DNA of 17,805 nucleotides from Phascolomyces articulosus (GCA_025677815.1 JAIXMP010000089.1:1-17805), one strand, 5' to 3'; positions 9,853 through 17,805 are shown, numbered from the stretch's first letter. Notes: generated by a model not told the origin, from the letters alone. Program-made: numbers and translations.

Positions 9853-9855
9853 TTA

Positions 9856-11322
9856 TGGAGACAAGTGTAAAGCGCGACTACACACAGCAGCATTATTATT
9901 ATTGTTATTGTTTTGACCATTCGCATGACGAGCACGAAGTAGTTCAGGATACTCATGCCCACGCACAAAGGGGACATGACGGCAATAACGGCACCAATTG
10001 GTACCCGAGGAACTAGCAGCAGAACCCGAACTGCCAGCACTACCACGGAAAGAGTTATTGTACCTAGGAGCATGAATGCTTGCCCAGGAACCATTAGCAC
10101 CACCAGAGACAGCAGCAAAGTTACTACCACCATTATTATTTTTATTGTTGTTGTTGCCAGAGAGACTCTTCAACTTGGAGCACTCCCATTTACGATGATT
10201 AGACTTCGGGTGCAAAGGACAGGCGTTCTTGTTGCCAGCACCAGGCCCTTTGCCCTTCTTGTTATTTTTTGAGTGAGAATGACGGCGACGTTTAGCAGGG
10301 CGGCTATCCTCCTCATCACTCAAATCAGAATCTGAGTCATCATTATTGCTAGTATCTAATAACCCATGGCTTTCGCCTTCCACCTCAGAAGCGAGCAGAG
10401 TAAGTACCATCTGTACCACCACATCAAGATCCTCCAGTACTTTATCACTATGACAATTAGCCACCAACATCCAGGCTGGCTTACGATATTTTTTGTTAAG
10501 AGAGCAGAGGTAATGGAATACCAGATCTTGATTGTTTGGAATGGCGGATTTGAATGTGTACTCTTGAAGTTTGTGAGAGTACTCATGCAGAGGCTCAGAC
10601 TTGCCTTGCTTCATGCTGCGGAGACGATGGTAACAATAGAAAATAGTATATAGTGAAGAGAATTACTTCTCAATTACCAGACAGAAAGATTGCCAGTCAG
10701 TCACTTCAGTTTTTTCTAAGATGGCATCCAGCCAAGCACGATGGTTGGGGTCTACTGACAATAGAATTAAACGACGCCAATGCTGTTCTACATCAAGCCC
10801 ATGTGCTCCCAAATGAATCTTGAAATCATCAAGAAATGTTTCTGCCAAGTCATAACACTCTTTGGCCTTGTCATGACGATGGCGACCCTTGAGTTGGAAT
10901 TGAGGCATGTCCTTGGGGACAAAAGAATCTTGCCTTATTTGATTATTAATTATTGGTTGCTGTTGCTTGATTAATTCCTCCAAAACAGCAAGACGTTCCT
11001 TACGATCGGTGTGTTGAGCCACAAGTTGATGGAACTGGTCCAAATTGTTATGAACAGATGCTTGGAATATCAATCAGGCCAGCCGATTGATGTCTTGGCG
11101 GAGAAATTGGATTACTATGATGGGATCAGCGTTGGGACCAAGTTGATTAGGAGTAATTGGGTTTGATCTATCTTGCTGGTCGGGAACCCAGGGTGCTTCA
11201 CCCATCGTAGCATCAGGTTGTTCAGTTTGAATTGGAGTTTGATTTTGATTGTTATTGGAAATATTATTATTATCAGTGGGTTGGTTGGAATTGGAATTTT
11301 GGGAAGCAGGTGAGTTAGACAT
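9856..11322 (-). other. Gag region of chromovirus B
   Basis: An Asn/Gln-rich N-terminus is followed by a capsid-like helical region (about 10550-11100) and a Ser/Asp-rich stretch. Next come a basic segment (KRRRHSHSK) and a cysteine/histidine motif C-x2-H-x4-H-x4-C at about 10180-10230 (CPLHPKSNHRKWEC). A second cluster, CRYCRHVPFVRGHEY, precedes an Asn tract. Such knuckles bind genomic RNA. Two stops interrupt it (TGA 11074, TAA 10663), and a TAA at 9853 separates it from pol. The ATG at 11322 is the first in frame and lies 130 bp inside the 5' LTR boundary. Confidence 0.85.
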
Positions 11323-11452
11323 AGTAAAATAAGAATAAGTAATGGATCAAGAATATAAAGAAAGTGTAGATAGATCAAAAATAAAAGTATGAATGTGTGT
11401 ATTGAGAGTTGGTTTGTAGATGTATAAAGAGTGATAGTTCATAAGAAAAAAA
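11323..11452 (-). other. Leader of chromovirus B; no TGG-type primer-binding site seen
   Basis: Between the 5' LTR and gag the element strand begins with a run of T followed by CTTATGAACTATC. A usual tRNA primer-binding site starts with TGG within a few bases of the LTR; none is present. The priming mechanism is therefore unresolved. Confidence 0.6.
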
Positions 11453-12023
11453 TGTGGTATAGATAAGAATTAACGATAGAATTAATGACAAAGAGAGATG
11501 GAGACAGAAGAAGTCTTGTGAGAATCAATATAGATTTATTATAATGATCAAGATGATACTAAAGATAATTATATTCTAGTTTTACAAGTACAGTATTTAT
11601 ATATTTTCTTATCCATGCCACTTAATCATTGATCATGGTAGTTTGTTAATATTGCATTTGTTTGATATAATGGATATATATTATAGGTGGTGTTCATGGT
11701 AATATAACACAACATGAGGAGATATAATTATATTTGTTGTACATATATATATTTGTTGACCATTAGTCATTAGATGATTATTATTACTTTTATGCTCTTA
11801 CTTGTACAATGAGAAGGTATGGTAGTATTTGTATTATTTGATAATTATTGTGTATAGGATATTATACCAGGATCATTATTATTGTATTATTATTAGAATG
11901 AGGATTATGTGAGGCAACCGATATTATTTATTTATATTATTATTTATTATTTGTGATAACACGATGTAGCAGAATCGGTGATAATATATATGAGAAGAAG
12001 TATGGATATGTAAATATGCCACA
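11453..12023 (-). repeat. LTR of chromovirus B (5' LTR in element orientation)
   Basis: 571 bp, TGTGG ... CCACA, about 98% identical to 5632-6202. Read on the minus strand it should carry the promoter and transcription start for gag-pol; I could not fix these within such AT-rich sequence. Confidence 0.95.
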
Positions 12024-12028
12024 CTAAC
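12024..12028. repeat. 5-bp target-site duplication of chromovirus B (CTAAC), right
   Basis: Exact copy of 5627-5631, immediately outside the LTR end. Confidence 0.92.
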
Positions 12029-12224
12029 AATAATATCATAGTCAAAAAAAAATTGGTTGTGTAAAAATCATTTACGATATGTTTGCTTCAATGTATATAG
12101 GGCCTCAATGATAAACAGTTGTAAACGTAATATCGGGATCCATTCATAATGGCAAAAGATGAAGTTATTCAATTGTGGTCATCGATATAGTTGAGGTATA
12201 ACAGTAATGCTGTAATAAAAAAAA
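12029..12224. other. hAT left arm resumed after element B
   Basis: AT-rich DNA that continues the hAT left arm. Motifs such as AACAGTTGTAAACGTAA at about 12115 loosely resemble part of the tandem unit that follows. No gene seen. Confidence 0.4.
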
Positions 12225-12653
12225 GTTGATTCCATTAATATACTCTAGTTGTATTTGTTTCAAAATATGATCATCGATGATTAGCAGTTGCAAATGTAAA
12301 TTTAGTAATAGATCAGTAATAATATTGAGATCAAGGAATATTGATAAAGGAAAATAGAAAAGGGGAAAGAGAAGTAAACAAAACAGAATATGATTTTTTT
12401 CAGGATAAAGCTAAGTTAGCCACTGCTAGAAAAAAAAAGTTGATTCTATTAATATACTCTTGTTGTATTTGTTTCAAAGTATGATCGTCGATAATTAGTG
12501 GTTACAAATGTAAATTTAGTAATAGATCAGTAATAATATTGAGATCAAGGAATATGGATAAAGAAAGGAAAATAAAGAAGGGGAAAGAGAAGTAAACAAA
12601 ACGGAATATGATTTTTTTTAAAGATAAAGCTGAGTTAGCTACTGCTAGAAAAA
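12225..12653. repeat. Two tandem copies of a unit of about 214 bp
   Basis: The unit starting GTTGATTC at 12225 begins again at 12439, and similarity extends to about 12653 (through CTGCTAGAAAAAAA). The copies are well conserved with scattered substitutions and small length changes in A/T runs. The block lies upstream of the hAT transposase promoter, so it may have arisen by local duplication in the element's 5' region. The second copy has a short Lys-rich plus-strand frame that is not preserved in the first, so coding is not supported. Confidence 0.88.
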
Positions 12654-12827
12654 AAAGAGGTTCGAAATTACCAATTGCCGAAAAAAGAGAATGGTGTAGC
12701 ATATTTTTTATAAAATTAAATACACTTTGACATTATCACAATGATATTTTGAGCGATCCAACAGTAATAAAATAAAACAAGACAGAACAAAACATTCATC
12801 AAAGTAATTCCATTGTTTTATTTTTGA

Positions 12828-12835
12828 TATAAATA
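12828..12835 (+). promoter_or_regulatory. TATA box of the hAT transposase gene
   Basis: TATAAATA lies about 140 bp before the ATG at 12973. A pyrimidine-rich stretch with CACAC motifs follows at 12860-12950, as expected of a fungal promoter and 5' leader. Confidence 0.6.
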
Positions 12836-13035
12836 CCTAGCCTTTCAAAAACACCAACACACTGTATTTTTTTTCATATCCATCAGATCAACTCGTTCAC
12901 ATACTCACACCCACACACTTACTTTTACTTTTTTTTTGCACCATATCTGAAAACTTTGCTGAATCATCTTCTATGGCAGCTCGTCGTTCTGGTAGTGATA
13001 TTCCATCTATACCTATGTCAGTTGATGATAACCTT

Positions 13036-13140
13036 GTAAGTATATTGACAATATACTTTCACACATAAAACACACAAGTATATTTTTATATATAAAAATT
13101 AAATATATTAATCAATATTATCTATACCTTGAATTTATAG
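13036..13140 (+). other. hAT transposase intron 1
   Basis: GTAAGT donor and TTTATAG acceptor, 105 bp, phase 0. Removal keeps the frame open into exon 2. Confidence 0.75.
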
Positions 13141-14185
13141 TCCCAAGCAACATCTGACACAACTGAAGATGCTCCCATCCTGTCCCATCAACAGTCCATG
13201 ATGTCTACTGATACTGAGAGTTTTTTTGCTCCTCTAAATGCCACTACTGGGCAAAAACGCAGGGAAAGTGGGACGTCAAAGAATCATTAGGCAAAAAGTA
13301 GAAAAGTGGCTGATGGCAGGAACGAGTGGAGATGTCAATTTAGTTACAGTGATGGTCATCAATGTACTTACAAGTATGTTACTGACAAAAAAGGGTCCAC
13401 TGGAAATATGATCGACCATTTGAAGAACGTCCATAATATCACTAAGGAATCACTAGCAAAGGGTACAAGCCTTGTTCCTCATGGTCTTGGTTCAATTGAT
13501 TCTTTCTTAATGAATAAAGCACCAAAAACAATGTTTACCAAGTAACTGTTTTACCAGTGCCTCATGGATGATCTTATTACTTCTCGTGCTCCTTATACAG
13601 CTGTGGAATGACCAACCTTGCAAAAGTTATTGTATGTAGCCCATTCCGCTCCAGCTTTATAAGATCTAAAGTTGCCATTGGACATGACGATCAAACGTCA
13701 TTTAATAAGGTACCATGGCGAACTGATGGAAAAAGTCAAGGAGAAGTTGCATGTGGTGCCTTGTTTGGCATATACTACTGACAGGTGGACTACCTCTAAT
13801 ATGAAGTACTTATTTCTTGCCATTATAGCACACTAGATCGATGAAGATTGGTCATTCTGTTCATTGGCCATTGGGTTTGAAACATTGAAGGGCTCATATA
13901 CTAGTACCAATCTTGCTGCCACCATGGTCAAGCTCCTTAAGAATTTTGAACTTACAAAAAAGCCATTTTTCCTAACTACTGACAATGCTTCGAATATGTG
14001 GACCATGGCGCGTGATTTGGAGAGCACCTTAGGTGAAGAAGTATTTTCAGCAGCAAACAATCATATTCCTTGTATCAGTCATATCATCAATTTGGTCGTT
14101 CAAGCAGCAATTGTTGGTGGATTGAAAGCATAAGCACCAGAAAACATGGATATAATCGATGATGATATCGATACAGAAGAAGATT

Positions 14186-14273
14186 GTAAGTAAAGAAAAA
14201 AAATAATTATAAATATAGTTAAAAAAAATATTGATAATTATTATTTACTCACTTCCTTATTATTGTCCTACAG
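14186..14273 (+). other. hAT transposase intron 2
   Basis: GTAAGTAA donor and CCTACAG acceptor, 88 bp, phase 1. Removal joins the end of the acidic DDDIDTEED segment to YTTIIKRLHSG in frame. Confidence 0.8.
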
Positions 14274-14686
14274 CATATACTACCATTATCAAACGTTTGC
14301 ACTCAGGGATCCTTGCCATCTTTTCATCCCCACAACGACGTGAACAGTACATCAAGTTTTGCAAAAATGTAGAGCCACCACTAAAGCCTATTCAACTCAC
14401 TTTGGATGTATGTACCTGATGGGATTCAACATACAATATGCTTCAGATCGCGTTGCATCAATAAGCTACATATGATAAAATGATGCTTTACAGAGATGGT
14501 CTTGGGGGATATATTTTGTCTGAATCTGATTGGGAACTTATTGAAGAGTTGCAAAAGTTCTTTGCACCATTTGTGAACTTTCAAAAAAAGATGAGCGCGC
14601 AAAAATATCCAATGATCAATAGGGCAACGACCTTATATAATATGTTATTCAATCATTTAGAGAACTATACTAGAAGTAACTCTACT

Positions 14687-14769
14687 GTATTAGCATAACT
14701 TTTTTTGGTATTAAATGCATTGGCTAATCCCATTATTTATTATTATTTTTATTATTATTTACCTTATAG
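14687..14769 (+). other. hAT transposase intron 3 (donor uncertain)
   Basis: The CTTATAG acceptor at 14769 is clear, because exon 4 begins AHPGVKEAASHAFEKLKKYY in a hAT-like register. The donor is taken as GTATTA at 14687. A second GTATTA at 14709 is possible, but would bring one more TAA into the coding frame. Confidence 0.6.
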
Positions 14770-15468
14770 GCCCATCCTGGTGTTAAAGAAGCTGCTAGCC
14801 ATGCTTTTGAAAAGCTCAAGAAATATTACACCCAAGCAACACAGCCGGTCTATGCTATATCACAAGCACTCGATCCTTATTGTCATTACAGTTGGTGGTC
14901 TTATGTTGGTTGGCCACAAGATTGGATTGAAAATGCTAAAAAACAAGTTGAAGATGAATGGGCCAAGTATGTTCCAGTATCATCACAACAATAAGAGCCA
15001 TCATTCGATGCTGACTATAATGATTATAAACTAGAAGACATCGAGGAAGATGCGTTAGCAGCATATATAGCAGAGCAGCACTGGCCAAGGGTCAATAAGT
15101 TGCGTTTTTGGAAAGGTCATAAAGAAGCATCAGGTGGAATGAAAAATAGTGAACTGCAACCTCTATTTGCCATGGCAAGATGTTACTTGGCAGTACTAGC
15201 AAGCTCAGTCCCAAGCGAACGCTGCTTCTTGCGTGCTGCCTTGTTCATTCCAAACCAGCAAAACAGGTTGGAACCTGATGCATTAAGAGAATCGGTGCTG
15301 ATTGATTCATGGTCCCGATTTCTGGATAGCTATAGTAGTGAATTCACTGATGTTTTTGAGGAGGAAAAGAAAAAAGAAAAACAAAGTAACAATGAAGAAT
15401 CTGGCAACAATGATGTTGAATTCAACATTCTAGAGGAGGAACTTGAAGAAGTACTCAAAGAAATATAA

Positions 15469-16200
15469 AAGAAATAAGTTTATTTTTTTTTATTAATTTC
15501 AAAGTCACCCTTGTTCCCTACCATAATTCCCTTCCCTCTTTTTTTTTCTTCATCATATACACATTTTTTATTATATATTTTCTTCGCTCATTTTTGTCCG
15601 TGTCTTACATTATATATCTTTTTTTTATCAAATACTAGCCATTCCTTACAAACTCTTTATTAGTTCTCCCACCTCAGATATATATTCTCCTGCACATAGC
15701 ATATTAGTTGTTACGTTGTCTTTTGTCTTACAATCTACAAATTGATTTTATCTTGCCACACCAAATACCAACACTTTTTTTCTCACTTTTCTTTTCAATA
15801 TCACTTTTTCTATTATTATGTTAAATATTTGTTATATATACTATATATATTTATATATCTTTTCTTATTTTTTTTATCAGTCTCTTTATTATAATATAAA
15901 TAAACAGTACATGTTATTTCTATCAAAAACGATACTTTTTTAAAATACTATGTTGCTGACTTTTTTTATGCAAATTAACTACTGGTACTACACTATGAAA
16001 TACATGTCTTTAAGAAATTCAAACTATAAATACTAATGATCTTATATTTCATTTCATTTGAACAATCAATTGCTCGACATTCTATTTTACTTAATATTCC
16101 CCTCGTCTATTACCTATTCTTAATATTACAATGCTAATATCTTTTGCGCCTCAAACTTATTTACATTCTAGTTTAAAATGATCACAATATTCTTTGACAT
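15469..16200. other. hAT right arm, no gene seen
   Basis: T-rich DNA after the transposase stop, presumably its 3' untranslated and terminal region. No open frame of note and no RNA gene recognised. Confidence 0.5.
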
Positions 16201-16340
16201 CTTGCTATTTATTAGAATCCATCCAATAGCCATCTGTAATCCGATCCACATCTACACCATCTGCATCCGCATCTGCATCCGTACTTGCAGATGCAGATAC
16301 AGATAGCCCTCAATCCAATCTAATCCGATCTGTAAATAAC
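16201..16340. repeat. hAT right subterminal repeat block (CATCTG/CATCCG motifs, hairpin)
   Basis: Tandem CATCTG and CATCCG hexamers at 16257-16281 are followed by their inverse. A hairpin with 9-bp arms GCATCTGCA and TGCAGATGC and an 8-base loop lies near 16270-16295. The 15-mer TGCAGATACAGATAG (16292-16306) is shared with the left block. ATCCGATC-type motifs continue to the terminus. Confidence 0.65.
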
Positions 16341-16344
16341 ACCA
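16333..16344 (-). repeat. hAT right terminal inverted repeat
   Basis: Read inward the end is TGGTGTTATTTA, pairing with 3076-3087 with three transition mismatches. Confidence 0.8.
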
Positions 16345-16352
16345 GCCAGAAG
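16345..16352. repeat. Right 8-bp target-site duplication of the hAT element (GCCAGAAG)
   Basis: Exact copy of 3068-3075, immediately outside the right inverted repeat. Confidence 0.9.
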
Positions 16353-17805
16353 GAGAGTTGATCAATTTGTCTGAGGAACAAGATACAGAATCTGAATTAT
16401 TGGTACAAACATTAGAAAAAGATAGTGATTATTTTGACTTATTATTATTAATAAAAGAAACTGAATTGCTACTATATTTGATGTCATGTAATGGTCGTGA
16501 TGTGAAGGTGTTGATTGATTGTGGTGCTATGGGATCATATGTGTTATCTGAAATCACTATGGGATTGCCAACTAAATTTGTATAAGGTCATGATGTTGAA
16601 ACCACTGGTGGTCATATCTTATCCATTAACAAGCAAGCTACATTAGCTTTAGATATACAAGATTTTAAACATCAGGTTATAATATATATTCTCAATACTA
16701 AATTTGATTTGATACTTGGTCGTGATTGGCTTAAGACTGTCCAATCTATACCTAATTGGGAGCTCGATATATAGAAGGTTAACAAAAATAATTAAGAATA
16801 TATTCTATGTCCTCATCATAAGCACTCAATCCCAGAACTGTCTTTGTTGTATCAGAGAGAAACCAATCAATAAAAAGAATAAAAGGAGACGAGATAAGTC
16901 AACGAGACCCGAAAATAATGAACTGAAGTTTATTAAGATAAAAAATAATCTCTCTATTTATAAGAAAGTGCTCATCATGGATGGACTATCACAACTTGCA
17001 CATTATGGTGTAATATTAGAATATAGATTGCATCATTTGGATTGCGTGTTATGAGGACAGTATATTTAAGTAGACCATGAATGATATCGTTAGAAGGATT
17101 GCGTGATCCAGCATAATTAACAATATGTGAAAGAGGATGGTGCAATACTGTGTGTAACATAAGTAATTATCCAAATAGAATCACCGCACAAGTGAGATAT
17201 AGGGTGAATGACAGTTATAATAATAATAATAATGAAGAATTATTATTTATTGTGAAGCCATTGTATGTTGGATACAACAGTCTTACCTATTATCCTACTG
17301 TCAAGTATAACATTTGGATCATATAAAGAATATCAAGGAACTGTTTTTGTGTTATGTCAAGCCTAAAGATATCAAATCAAAGATATTGCTAAATAAGGAC
17401 GTCGAGGCATTAATTACAGAATACAAGGATGTATTTCAAGATAAGCTTCTAGGTTTACCACCAGTATAGAATATAGAACATGTAATTGATATAGGTAATG
17501 CTGATCCAATTTCATGACCACCATTTAAAATGAATCCTTTGGAATTAGATGAGTTACATCGTCAACTGAAGGAGTTGCTCGATTTGGGATTAATCTGTCC
17601 TGGTACCTCTGACTAGAGTTCTCTTGTTTTATTCATCTGCAAAGCTAATGGCAGTATAAGAATGTGTATTGATTATTATGCAGTAAATCATCTGCCTAAA
17701 TAACAATCTACTCTATTACTAAGAATTGATGAATACCTAGAAAGGTTATCTGGCATATGATATTTTTTAAGCATCAATCTAAAAAGTGGATATCATTAAG
17801 TTCGT
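16345..17805 (+). pseudogene. pol: Gypsy A pol (protease and start of reverse transcriptase), decayed, runs off the right edge
   Basis: The gypsy A frame resumes at the hAT junction. A protease motif KVLIDCGAMGSYV lies around 16510-16540 (Asp 16517-16519), followed by INKQATLALDIQDF and KFDLILGRDWL, the usual second half of these proteases. From 16770 to 17300 the linker is poorly readable and changes frame at least once. From about 17330 one clean frame gives reverse transcriptase: EALITEYKDVFQDK, MNPLELDELHRQLKELLDLG, SLVLFICKANGSIRMCIDYY, and then INLKSGYH at the edge. Stops in this part: TAG 17467, TGA 17515 (Arg before PPFKM), TAG 17614, TAA 17701, TGA 17758 and TAA 17797. The catalytic Asp expected before LKSGYH is Asn (AAT), one G-to-A change. 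RNase H, integrase and the 3' LTR lie beyond the window. Confidence 0.88.

Larger units (their letters stand above)
6328..11322 (-). pseudogene. gag-pol: Chromovirus B gag-pol polyprotein with 13 in-frame stops
   Basis: One minus-strand frame runs from the ATG at 11322 to a terminal TGA at 6328 without a frameshift. Internal stops, named by the lowest base, are TGA at 11074, 8161, 8137, 7270 and 6652; TAA at 10663, 9853, 8587, 6952 and 6634; TAG at 9370, 7921 and 6538. In conserved motifs the lost residue is clear: Arg in S-stop-ALS at 8161, Arg before YSVTRKEL at 8137, Arg after FGFP at 7270, and Trp in KVR-stop-VGYKEE at 6538. All 13 are explained by C-to-T on one strand or the other. The 9853 stop falls at the gag-pol boundary, so it alone could be an original readthrough stop. 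Gag and pol share one frame, so the ancestral element probably made a single polyprotein. Confidence 0.93.
5632..12023 (-). mobile_element. Complete Ty3/gypsy chromovirus (element B), nested in the hAT
   Basis: A 6,392-bp LTR retrotransposon on the minus strand with two 571-bp LTRs, a CTAAC duplication, a polypurine tract and one long gag-pol frame. Domain order in transcription direction is Gag, protease, reverse transcriptase, RNase H, integrase, chromodomain. This order with a C-terminal chromodomain defines chromoviruses, a Ty3/gypsy branch common in fungi and plants. By my alignment the LTRs differ at 10 positions, 8 of them transitions, about 98% identity, so the insertion is fairly recent. 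It lies within the left arm of the hAT and is the youngest layer of the nest. Thirteen stops in gag-pol mean this copy could not make full proteins under the standard code. Confidence 0.95.
12973..15468 (+). pseudogene. hAT transposase (BED finger, DDE core, hATC), four exons, nine in-frame stops
   Basis: Exons 12973-13035, 13141-14185, 14274-14686 and 14770-15468 join through three short GT-AG introns. Domains in order: a BED-type zinc finger at about 13318-13440 (EWRCQF, CTYKY, HLKNVH); the first catalytic Asp at 13780 (YTTDRW); the second at 13981 (TTDNASNM); the helical region with HIPCISHIINLVV; a segment matching the family's T-R-W-x-S-T-Y; and the hATC dimerisation domain at about 15100-15300 (MARCYLAVLASSVPSERCF). 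Stops: TAG 13288, TAA 13543, TGA 13609, TAA 13660, TAG 13834, TAA 14131, TGA 14417, TAA 14462 and TAA 14992. The TGA at 14417 replaces the conserved Arg of T-R-W; the TAG at 13834 could replace Trp or Gln. No frameshift is seen and splice sites look intact. The third donor (GTATTA at 14687) is the least certain. Confidence 0.9.
3076..16344 (+). mobile_element. hAT DNA transposon, about 6.9 kb, itself carrying a nested chromovirus
   Basis: The ends are defined by an 8-bp direct repeat (GCCAGAAG) outside and imperfect inverted repeats inside. The left end begins TAGCATTATTTA and the right end, read inward, TGGTGTTATTTA: 9 of 12 match and the three differences are all transitions. Removing the element and one duplication joins gypsy A in frame (VVPE to GELINLSEEQ). 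The span is 13,269 bp; without element B and its 5-bp duplication the hAT is about 6,872 bp. It carries one recognised gene, the transposase at 12973-15468, and related subterminal repeats at both ends. The left arm is unusually long, about 3.5 kb before the transposase after removing B. It may hold a second decayed gene at 4188-4580. Confidence 0.88.

Noticed and set aside
8951..10653. Several plus-strand open frames (8951-9244, 9389-9613, 9741-10016, 9955-10272, 10366-10653)
   Set aside because: They are antisense to the clear gag-pol frame of element B and show no motif of their own.
12550..12720. Lys-rich plus-strand reading over the second tandem copy
   Set aside because: The frame is not maintained in the first tandem copy and has an early TAA, so coding is unsupported.
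16716..17054. Plus-strand 112-residue frame
   Set aside because: It starts out of frame inside the gypsy A protease (KFDLILGRDWL is in another frame). Its later Lys/Arg-rich part could be pol linker after a frameshift, but this is not enough to call a gene.
1..17805. Bacterial or phage features (operons, ribosome binding sites, IS elements)
   Set aside because: Spliceable introns, LTR retrotransposons and a hAT transposase show eukaryotic DNA.

Overview
The window looks like a piece of an AT-rich eukaryotic genome, most likely an early-diverging (Mucoromycota-like) fungus. The clues are short GT-AG introns, TATA boxes close to start codons, and the mix of Ty3/gypsy, hAT and Tc1/mariner-like elements. 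The lineage is an inference. I see no confident host gene: almost everything recognisable is transposon, and every transposon gene is broken.

Layout. (1) 1-1115: 5' part of a Tc1/IS630-like transposase on the minus strand, running off the left edge, with regularly spaced subterminal repeats. (2) 2044-3075 and 16345-17805: gag and then protease/reverse transcriptase of one plus-strand Ty3/gypsy element (gypsy A), split in two. (3) 3076-16344: a hAT element inserted into gypsy A. It is flanked by an 8-bp duplication (GCCAGAAG), has imperfect TIRs and carries a four-exon transposase at 12973-15468. Removing it and one duplication rejoins the gypsy A frame exactly. (4) 5632-12023: a complete minus-strand Ty3/gypsy chromovirus (element B) inserted inside the hAT's left arm, with 571-bp LTRs, a 5-bp duplication (CTAAC), a polypurine tract and a single gag-pol frame ending in a chromodomain. 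The window is thus a three-level nest: B inside hAT inside gypsy A.

The unifying feature is the damage. Reading frames are nearly free of indels but carry many in-frame stops. Almost every stop sits where Gln (TAA/TAG from CAA/CAG), Arg (TGA from CGA) or occasionally Trp (TAG from TGG) is expected. I count about 26 in the gypsy A gag, 13 in B, 9 in the hAT transposase and 5 in the Tc1-like gene. This is the footprint of C-to-T change at CpA and CpG, as made by repeat-induced point mutation or 5-methylcytosine deamination. Stop-codon reassignment or recoding of TAA/TAG is a less likely alternative that can be tested.

One stretch inside the hAT left arm (4188-4580) has a TATA box, a good start context and a frame interrupted almost only by TAA/TAG. 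It may be a decayed unknown gene. The rest of the left arm, the hAT right arm and 1116-2043 hold nothing I can name.
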